NCBI RefSeq assembly: GCF_024708915.1
Contig: NZ_JANJXQ010000203.1
Span: 1 to 18,822 of the forward strand
Direction: 5' to 3'
DNA length: 18,822 bases
Origin: Thiobacillus sp.
Lineage (GTDB): Bacteria > Pseudomonadota > Gammaproteobacteria > Burkholderiales > Thiobacillaceae
Below the pieces are notes generated by a model, which saw nothing but the letters and a program-made list of their open reading frames with translations, had not been told where the DNA came from and made no database searches. This document shows, in pieces, positions 13,355 through 18,822 of this stretch (within the stretch, counting starts at the first letter, position 1; each line of letters begins with the position of its first letter). Position numbers and translations under genes: made by a program.

Positions 13355-14356
13355 TCACTTCCACGGCCGGTGGTAGGCGCCGAGCGTATGGCTCTGCCCT
13401 TCCGACAGCTTGTTGAGTTCGGCCTGCCAGGCCGGCGCGGGCTTGAAGCCGGCGGCGTCTTTCTTCACCGCATCGATGGCGGCGCGCCACACCTTCGTCA
13501 CCTGCGCCACGTAGGCCGGACTGCGCTGGCGGCCTTCGATCTTGATCGCGGCGATGCCGATCTTCAACATCTCGGGCAAGAGGTCGAGGGTGTTGAGGCT
13601 GGTGGGTTCCTCGATGGCGTAGTAGGTTTCGCCGCCGACGTCGAAGCGGCCCTTGCACAGCGTCGGGTAGCCGGCCTTTTCGTCCTTGCCGTAGCGGTCG
13701 AGCAGCACGCCGTTCAGGCGCGATTCCAGACCGGCCGGCGTGTCCGTCCACTGCACCGCCTTCGCCGGCGAGCACACGCCCGCCGAGTTGGGCGATTCGC
13801 CGGTGCAGTACGACGACAGCAGGCAGCGCCCCTCCACCATCACGCACAGGCCACCGAAGCCGAACAGTTCGATCTCGACGTCGGTGTGCCTCACCACGTT
13901 TTCCACCTGCGGCAGCGACAGCACGCGCGGCAGCACGGCGCGCTGGATGCCGAAATGCTCGCGGTAGAAATTCACCGCCTCGTAGCTGGTGGCCGAACCC
14001 TGCACCGACAGATGCAGGCGAAGCTGCGGATGGTTCTTCACCGCATAGCGCATCAGCCCGGGGTCGGCGAGGATCACCGCGTCCATGCCGAGTTTCGCGG
14101 CGCGGTCGACCGCGCCGGTCCAGCGCGCCCAGGTATCGGACTGCGGATAGGTGTTGAGCGCGAGCAGCACCTTGCGGCCGCGCTCGTGTGCGTAGCGCAG
14201 GCCTTCCGCCGCCTGCGCCTCGTCGAAGTTGAGGCCGGGGAAGGCGCGCGCGTTGGTGTTGTCGCGGAACCCCATGTAGACCGCATCGGCGCCGTTGTCG
14301 ATGGCGGCCTTGAGCGAAACCAGGCTGCCCGCCGGGCAGATCAGATCAAGCGGCAT
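13355..14356 (-). CDS. ubiU: UbiU, Fe-S U32-family protein for anaerobic ubiquinone hydroxylation
   Basis: A 333-residue U32-family protein, partner of UbiV in O2-independent hydroxylation of ubiquinone precursors. Cysteines C171, C178, C195 and C234 (GGLC, EGRC, AGVC, PTLCKG) have the +7, +17, +39 spacing of the [4Fe-4S] ligands I recall for E. coli UbiU (C169, C176, C193, C232). The N-terminus MPLDLICPAGSL and the GADAVYMGF stretch are typical. ATG 14356 has AAGGAG 7 bases upstream; a 12-codon longer frame is less likely. The start overlaps the end of the radical SAM gene by 11 bases. Confidence 0.95.
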   Translation of the reverse strand: MPLDLICPAGSLVSLKAAIDNGADAVYMGFRDNTNARAFPGLNFDEAQAAEGLRYAHERGRKVLLALNTYPQSDTWARWTGAVDRAAKLGMDAVILADPGLMRYAVKNHPQLRLHLSVQGSATSYEAVNFYREHFGIQRAVLPRVLSLPQVENVVRHTDVEIELFGFGGLCVMVEGRCLLSSYCTGESPNSAGVCSPAKAVQWTDTPAGLESRLNGVLLDRYGKDEKAGYPTLCKGRFDVGGETYYAIEEPTSLNTLDLLPEMLKIGIAAIKIEGRQRSPAYVAQVTKVWRAAIDAVKKDAAGFKPAPAWQAELNKLSEGQSHTLGAYHRPWK

Positions 14357-15296
14357 GACTATTCTCCTTCCATATCTGGCCTGCACGGGCACCCTGGCGG
14401 CTATCGCGCCGCGCCAGTTCGTCGGCGATGCCGTTCAGTACGTCCCATTTCTTCGCGCACCACGCGGGCGCCAGCAGCATGTCGGGCGCGGCGGTGCCGG
14501 TGACGCGGTGGTACACCACCTGCCACGGCGTGCGCTCGATCAGGTCGGCGGCGATGCGCAGGTAATCCGTCTCGGCCAGCGGGGTGTACTCGCCGCGCTT
14601 CCATTCGATCGCCAGCCGGGTGTGCTTCACCACGTGCAGCGGGTGCAGCTTGAGGCCGTCGACGCCGACCTCGAGCACGCGGTCGAGGCTCGCATGGCTG
14701 TGCGATGCGTCCTCGCCGGGCAGGCCGACGATGAGATGGCAGCACACCGGGATGCCGCGCGCCCGCGCCGCCCGCGTCGCCGCCTCGTATTCGGCGAAGC
14801 CGTGGCCGCGGTTGACGCGCACCAGGGTGGCGTCGAAGGACGACTGCAGGCCGAGTTCCAGCCACACCTCGTGGCCGCGGTCGCGGTACTCCGCCAGCAG
14901 ATCCAGCACCGGAACCGGCACGCAGTCGGGCCGCGTACCGATCGACAGCCCCATCACGTCGGGCGCCGCCAGCGCGGCGTCGTACAGCGCGCGCAGCTCG
15001 TCCACATGCGCATAGGTATTGGTGTAGGCCTGGAAATAGGCGATGAAGCGGCGCGCGCCGGTGCCCCGCGCAATGCGGCCGCGCGCACGCTCGAACTGCG
15101 CGGCCAGCGGCGCCGGATCGCGCGCCCCCGGGGCGAAGGACTTGTTGTTGCAGAAAGTGCAGCCGCCGATGCCCTTGCTGCCGTCGCGATTGGGGCAGGT
15201 GAAGCCGGCATCGAGCGCGACCTTGTGCACCCGCTCGCCGTGCCGCTCCAGCATGGCGCGGCCGAAGCTGTGGATGCGGTCGGTGAAGCTGCTCAC
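14346..15296 (-). CDS. yhcC: YhcC-type radical SAM protein (TIGR01212 family)
   Basis: A 316-residue radical SAM protein with the cluster motif C34-x11-C46-x2-C49 (GFTCPNRDGSKGIGGCTFCNN), the wide spacing characteristic of the YhcC family rather than CxxxCxxC. IGTRPDCV and GLPGE(D) stretches follow as expected in the radical SAM barrel. The reaction of the family is, as far as I know, not established. The start is GTG 15296, overlapping the NMO-like stop by 4 bases (GTGA); the frame extends upstream only into the NMO gene. Its 3' end overlaps ubiU by 11 bases, so it is translationally linked to the ubi genes. An anaerobic function would suit its oxygen-sensitive cluster. Confidence 0.9.
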   Translation of the reverse strand: MSSFTDRIHSFGRAMLERHGERVHKVALDAGFTCPNRDGSKGIGGCTFCNNKSFAPGARDPAPLAAQFERARGRIARGTGARRFIAYFQAYTNTYAHVDELRALYDAALAAPDVMGLSIGTRPDCVPVPVLDLLAEYRDRGHEVWLELGLQSSFDATLVRVNRGHGFAEYEAATRAARARGIPVCCHLIVGLPGEDASHSHASLDRVLEVGVDGLKLHPLHVVKHTRLAIEWKRGEYTPLAETDYLRIAADLIERTPWQVVYHRVTGTAAPDMLLAPAWCAKKWDVLNGIADELARRDSRQGARAGQIWKENSHAA

Positions 15297-16456
15297 GCCG
15301 CGGTGGCCGCCGGCTTGCCGCCGGTGAGCAGGTAGTCGATCAGCGCCTGCACCGGCCGGATCGCCCGGCCGAACGGCAGGCTTTCGCTGCCGCGGAAGAA
15401 CAGGCCTTTGTTGACGTCGCCCTTGAGCGCGGCCACCAGCTGCGAATCGATGCAGAACTGTCCGGCTTTCTTGAGGCCGTCGCGCAAGCCGCATTGCGCC
15501 AGACAATGCAGGCCGATGGCGCAGCGTCCGGGGTCGGCCTTCGCCACCGCCTGCAGCCTGGATTCGCGCTTGAGGTAGTTGGCGAGCCATGGCGTTTTCA
15601 CCGCGCGCGCGGGCAGCCCCGCCACGCTCATGAACGTGACGATGTCTTCAGGCTGCGCATCGAGCAGCACACGCTTGAAGTTGGGATGGGCATCGCCTTC
15701 CTCGGTCACGGCAAACGGCGTGCCGACCTGCGCTGCGCTCGCCCCCAGCGCCAGCGCAGCCAGCACTTTCTCGTGGCTGTTGAAGCCGCCGCCGACGATG
15801 ACCGGAATCTGCCCGCGCGCGATGCCCTGCTCGTCGAAAACCTTGAAAATGCCGGGCAATACCGTGGCGAAATCGAAACGCGCATTCGCCAGTTCGGCCG
15901 GGTCAGGCGCGCCGAGATGGCCGCCTGCGTAGCGCGGGTGCTCGATCACGATGGCATCCGGCAGCCGCCCCTTGCGCGCCCACTTCTTCAGCACGACGGC
16001 GACGCCGCGCGCATCCGACAGGATCGGAATCAGCGCAACGCCGGGATGGTCGGCGGCGAGCTCCGGCAGATCGAGCGGCAGCCCCGCGCCCATCACGATC
16101 GCCTGCGCGCCCGAGGCGCACGCCTGCCGCACGTAGTCCGGATACGCCTCCACGGCCTTCATCACGTTGACCGCGACCAGGCCATGGCCGGCCGCGATGG
16201 CGAGCGCAGCCTTGATTTCCCGGTCGAGCGCGATGAAATTGAGGCGGTTGAGCTCGTCCTTGTCGCGGCAGCGCTGCGACCGTTCCAACAGATCAGGGTG
16301 ATGATGCCGCAGGTCGATACTCGCTATCGTTCCCATCGCGCCGGCACGCGCCACCGCCCCGGCCAGCCGGTGGGCCGACACGCCCACGCCCATCCCTCCC
16401 TGCACGATGGGCAGCAGGGTATGGCCGCGAATGGCAAACGATGTGGGCGCAGGCAT
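15293..16456 (-). CDS. Second nitronate monooxygenase-like flavoprotein, leading the ubi operon
   Basis: A 387-residue NMO-family TIM barrel. Visible motifs are LLPIVQGGMGVGVSAHRLAG, EHPRYAGGHLG (H180) and PVIVGGGFNSHEKVLAALAL, then GASAAQVGTPFAVTEEG for FMN. The C-terminal 80 residues carry C312, C318, C322 and C335 (C-x5-C-x3-C-x12-C in GRCAIGLHCLAQCG...QFC), which could bind an Fe-S cluster, unusual for a nitronate monooxygenase. ATG 16456 is used; the ribosome-binding site is weak. It is the first gene of the minus-strand string, and its stop overlaps the yhcC start. Its position suggests a flavin redox role connected with anaerobic quinone synthesis, but that is only inference. Confidence 0.86.
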   Translation of the reverse strand: MPAPTSFAIRGHTLLPIVQGGMGVGVSAHRLAGAVARAGAMGTIASIDLRHHHPDLLERSQRCRDKDELNRLNFIALDREIKAALAIAAGHGLVAVNVMKAVEAYPDYVRQACASGAQAIVMGAGLPLDLPELAADHPGVALIPILSDARGVAVVLKKWARKGRLPDAIVIEHPRYAGGHLGAPDPAELANARFDFATVLPGIFKVFDEQGIARGQIPVIVGGGFNSHEKVLAALALGASAAQVGTPFAVTEEGDAHPNFKRVLLDAQPEDIVTFMSVAGLPARAVKTPWLANYLKRESRLQAVAKADPGRCAIGLHCLAQCGLRDGLKKAGQFCIDSQLVAALKGDVNKGLFFRGSESLPFGRAIRPVQALIDYLLTGGKPAATAA

Positions 16457-16490
16457 GCCGGTCTTTCCATCCTCTACAAAATTGCCGTCT

Positions 16491-16496
16491 ATTATA
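16491..16496 (-). promoter_or_regulatory. Candidate -10 box for the NMO-yhcC-ubi operon
   Basis: A perfect TATAAT on the minus strand, about 35 bases upstream of ATG 16456. No good -35 hexamer is visible 16-18 bases further upstream, and no FNR-type box was found in 16457-16619. On the plus strand TATATAAA (16520-16527) could serve the riboflavin operon, with TTGAAG at 16502-16507 too close to be a normal -35. Confidence 0.4.
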
Positions 16497-16619
16497 GCAA
16501 CTTGAAGACCCGCTTATCTTATATAAACATCGGTCCGTTTCCGCGAGCGCAAGGCCGGGGTTCACCCACCCAGCCTAAACGCCTACAATGCGGGGTCTGA
16601 CTGGCTGGCCTCTTACCGC

Positions 16620-17225
16620 ATGTTCACCGGCATCATCCAGGCCATTGGCCGCATCCACGAATACGAAGCGCGCGGCGCCGACGCGCGCATGCTCATCCAC
16701 GGCGGCGGTCTCGACCTTTCCGACGTCGGCCTGGGCGACAGCATCGCGGTCAACGGCGTGTGCCTGACCGCGGTGGCGCTGACGCCCGACAGCTTCAGCG
16801 TCGACGTCTCCGCCGAGACCCTGCGCGTCACGGCGGGTTTCACGCCGGGTGCCGAGGTCAACCTGGAGAAGGCGCTGCGGCTGGCCGACCGGCTCGGCGG
16901 GCATCTGGTGTCGGGACACGTCGACGGGGTCGGCACGGTGCACCGCTTCGCCCCGGCGGGCGAGTCGCACCTGCTGGAAATCGACGCGCCGCGCGAGCTT
17001 GCGCGCTACATCATCCGCAAGGGCTCGATCGCGGTGAACGGCGTGTCGCTCACGGTCAACCGCGTGGACGGCGCACGCTTCGCGCTCAACCTCATCCCGC
17101 ATACGCTGGAAATGACCACGCTCAAGCACCTGCAGGCGGATAGCCGCGTCAACCTGGAAGTCGACATGATCGCGCGCTATGTCGAGCGCATGATGCCATT
17201 CACCAACGTCACGGATAAAGATTAA
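16620..17225 (+). CDS. ribE: Riboflavin synthase (alpha subunit)
   Basis: A 201-residue enzyme that dismutates two 6,7-dimethyl-8-ribityllumazine molecules to riboflavin. It begins with the family start MFTGIIQAIG and is built of two similar lumazine-binding barrels (about residues 1-97 and 98-190), seen in the repeat of SIAVNGVCLTAV and SIAVNGVSLTVN, with GGHLVSGHVDGVG between. IPHTLEMTTL is also typical. It is the first gene here of the ribE-ribBA-ribH block; ribBA begins 17 bases after its stop. No FMN riboswitch (RFN element) is recognisable upstream, so expression is probably constitutive. The same enzyme is called ribC in some organisms. Confidence 0.96.
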   Translation: MFTGIIQAIGRIHEYEARGADARMLIHGGGLDLSDVGLGDSIAVNGVCLTAVALTPDSFSVDVSAETLRVTAGFTPGAEVNLEKALRLADRLGGHLVSGHVDGVGTVHRFAPAGESHLLEIDAPRELARYIIRKGSIAVNGVSLTVNRVDGARFALNLIPHTLEMTTLKHLQADSRVNLEVDMIARYVERMMPFTNVTDKD

Positions 17226-17242
17226 GTCAGGAACAACAACCG

Positions 17243-18328
17243 ATGAGCCTCGCCTCCACCCTGGAAATTATCGAAGAACTCAAGGCCGGCCGCATGGTCG
17301 TGCTGGTCGACGAGGAAGATCGCGAAAACGAGGGCGACCTGGTGATGGCCGCCGAGCACGTCACCCCCGACGCGATCAATTTCATGGCCCGATACGGGCG
17401 CGGACTGATCTGCCTGACGCTGACCGACGCGCGCTGCCGCCAGCTCGGCCTGAAGCAGATGGTCTCCGACAACCAGACCCCGCACGGCACCGCGTTCACG
17501 GTGTCGATCGAGGCGGCCACAGGCGTGACCACCGGCATTTCCGCGGCCGACCGCGCAATCACCATCCAGGCCGCGGTGAAACGGGCCGCCCAGCCTGCCG
17601 ACATCATCCAGCCCGGCCACATCTTCCCGCTGCGCGCGCAGCCCGGCGGCGTGCTGGTGCGCGCCGGCCACACCGAGGCCGGCTGCGACCTCGCTGGGCT
17701 GGCAGGACTGGAGCCCGCGTCGGTGATCTGCGAAATCCTCAAGGACGACGGCACCATGGCGCGGCTGCCCGACCTGATCCCGTTCGCCCAGGAGCACGGC
17801 CTGAAAATCGGCGCCATCGCCGACCTGATCCATTACCGCAACCAGACCGAAAGCCTGGTCGAGCGCGCTGCCGACCGCCTGATCCAGACGGTGTACGGCG
17901 CGTTCCGCCTGATCGCCTACCGCGACAAATGTGCCAAGGAAACCCACCTTGCGCTGGTCAAGGGCGAAATCCACGCCGACCGCGAAACCCTGGTGCGCGT
18001 GCACGAGCCGCTCTCGGTGATGGATTTCCTCGACGTCACCGGCGGCGGCCATTCGTGGCCGATCATGGGCGCGATGGAACGCATCGCCGAATCGCAGTCC
18101 GGCGTGCTGGTTTTACTGCATCGGCCGGAAACCGCCGATGCGCTGCTGCACCGCATCAACCCGGCGCCGGTCGACAGCCGCAAATACGACCTGCGCGACT
18201 ACGGCATCGGGGCGCAGATCCTGCGCGACCTCGGCGTCGTCAAAATGAAGCTGCTGGCCAGCCCGCGCAAGATGCCCGCGATGGACGGGTTCGGGCTGGA
18301 AGTCACCGGCTATTCCGAAAAAGCATGA
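17243..18328 (+). CDS. ribBA: 3,4-dihydroxy-2-butanone 4-phosphate synthase with a degenerate GTP cyclohydrolase II-like domain (RibBX type)
   Basis: A 361-residue two-domain protein. Residues 1-about 200 are a full RibB domain making dihydroxybutanone phosphate from ribulose 5-phosphate: [39 protein letters not shown], and [17 protein letters not shown]. The C-terminal part aligns with GTP cyclohydrolase II in position ([14 protein letters not shown]...) but lacks the three zinc cysteines expected in the ECLTGDVFGSLRCDC region, so cyclohydrolase activity is unlikely. Such RibBX variants are known in proteobacteria and need a separate ribA elsewhere. ATG 17243 is preceded by AGGA 10 bases upstream. 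It is flanked by ribE and ribH. Confidence 0.93.
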   Translation: MSLASTLEIIEELKAGRMVVLVDEEDRENEGDLVMAAEHVTPDAINFMARYGRGLICLTLTDARCRQLGLKQMVSDNQTPHGTAFTVSIEAATGVTTGISAADRAITIQAAVKRAAQPADIIQPGHIFPLRAQPGGVLVRAGHTEAGCDLAGLAGLEPASVICEILKDDGTMARLPDLIPFAQEHGLKIGAIADLIHYRNQTESLVERAADRLIQTVYGAFRLIAYRDKCAKETHLALVKGEIHADRETLVRVHEPLSVMDFLDVTGGGHSWPIMGAMERIAESQSGVLVLLHRPETADALLHRINPAPVDSRKYDLRDYGIGAQILRDLGVVKMKLLASPRKMPAMDGFGLEVTGYSEKA

Positions 18329-18351
18329 TCCACTGAAGACAAGGACGCACC

Positions 18352-18822
18352 ATGGGAAGCAAGAAGGACTATTTCTCCGAACTCGACCCGGCCTACCAGG
18401 GCAAGGGACTGAAATTCGGCATCGTTATGAGCCGTTTCAACCGGGACATCTGCGAAGGCCTGCTGTCGGCCTGCGAAGCCGAACTGCTGCGGCTTGGCGT
18501 GTCCCGTGACGACGTGCTGCTGGTCAACGTTCCGGGCGCACTGGAACATCCGCTGGCCTTGCAGGAACTGGCGCTGTCCGAGAAATACGATGCGCTCATC
18601 GCTCTCGGCGCAGTGGTGCGTGGCGACACCTACCATTTCGAAGTCGTCTCGAACGAATCCGCACGCGGTATTCTCGACGTCCAGTTGAAAACCGGCGTGC
18701 CGATCGCCAATGCCATCATCACCGTCGACACCGAAGAGCAGGGCCACGCACGCATGGCCGAAAAAGGCCGCGACGCCGCCCGCACTGCGATCGAAATGGC
18801 CAACCTGCTGAAACGCCTCTGA
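18352..18822 (+). CDS. ribH: 6,7-dimethyl-8-ribityllumazine synthase
   Basis: A 156-residue enzyme condensing dihydroxybutanone phosphate with the ribitylamino-pyrimidine to give lumazine, the substrate of the neighbouring riboflavin synthase. Motifs are [10 protein letters not shown] (substrate loop with the conserved Phe), [12 protein letters not shown], and [22 protein letters not shown] with the catalytic-type H95. ATG 18352 has AAGGA 6 bases upstream. It follows ribBA by 23 bases. The stop TGA is the last three bases of the window, so the gene is complete, but what follows (often nusB in related genomes) is not visible. Confidence 0.96.
   Translation: MGSKKDYFSELDPAYQGKGLKFGIVMSRFNRDICEGLLSACEAELLRLGVSRDDVLLVNVPGALEHPLALQELALSEKYDALIALGAVVRGDTYHFEVVSNESARGILDVQLKTGVPIANAIITVDTEEQGHARMAEKGRDAARTAIEMANLLKRL

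Noticed and set aside
12380..14503. 707-codon plus-strand open frame across ubiV and ubiU
   Set aside because: Runs antisense to two genes with intact Fe-S cysteine patterns; its translation is low-complexity Arg/Ala/Val with no recognisable domain.
16457..16619. FMN riboswitch ahead of the riboflavin genes
   Set aside because: None of the conserved RFN stretches (GGGGC...GGGTGAAA type) could be found; the gap is too short and dissimilar.
1..18822. tRNA, rRNA, CRISPR arrays, insertion sequences or transposase genes
   Set aside because: No clover-leaf, rRNA-like stretch, spaced direct repeats, terminal inverted repeats with a transposase frame, or integrase were seen.

Overview
The window is GC-rich, densely packed bacterial DNA. 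Its gene content points to a facultatively anaerobic, probably denitrifying or nitric-oxide-exposed betaproteobacterium (Rhodocyclales/Nitrosomonadales-like). The grounds are an oxygen-sensitive class III ribonucleotide reductase, an NsrR-type NO regulator with hemerythrin and DUF2249 genes, the oxygen-independent ubiquinone genes ubiT/ubiU/ubiV, and a ribE-ribBA-ribH block. This placement is inferred from gene content; no rRNA or other phylogenetic marker is present.

Layout. (1) 1-2252, minus strand: nrdD, then a 59-residue ORF carrying what looks like the glycyl-radical segment missing from nrdD, then the first codons of nrdG. (2) 2395-4429, plus strand: hemerythrin, a DUF2249 protein and a polytopic membrane protein. 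(3) 4385-4861, minus strand: an NsrR-like Rrf2 regulator, divergent across a striking dyad-symmetric promoter region from (4) 4960-6991, plus strand: a second DUF2249 protein, a second polytopic membrane protein and an FmdE-family protein. Regions 2-4 read as one NO/redox-stress locus built from two DUF2249 plus membrane-protein pairs on either side of the regulator. (5) 7015-9811, minus strand: a C-terminal-heme c-type cytochrome, a FadL-type outer-membrane channel, a small DUF2892 membrane protein and a TetR regulator. A perfect 16-bp-arm palindrome lies just upstream of the cytochrome gene. (6) 10147-11391, plus strand: a nitronate-monooxygenase-like flavoprotein. (7) 11447-16456, minus strand: a tightly packed gene string read as a second NMO-like flavoprotein, a YhcC-type radical SAM protein, ubiU, ubiV, queD and ubiT. 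(8) 16620-18822, plus strand: riboflavin synthase, a RibBA with a degenerate second domain, and lumazine synthase, ending at the last base of the window.

How the parts fit. Anaerobic dNTP synthesis, O2-independent ubiquinone hydroxylation (the four Fe-S cysteines of both UbiU and UbiV are present at the spacings I recall for the E. coli proteins), NO sensing and riboflavin supply for flavoproteins suit a cell respiring nitrogen oxides. The least explained parts are the NsrR-linked cluster, whose two membrane proteins share a threefold G-x6-P motif, the palindrome at 9838-9873, and the cysteine-rich C-termini of the two NMO-like proteins. All functional calls come from reading motifs by eye; no database search was run.
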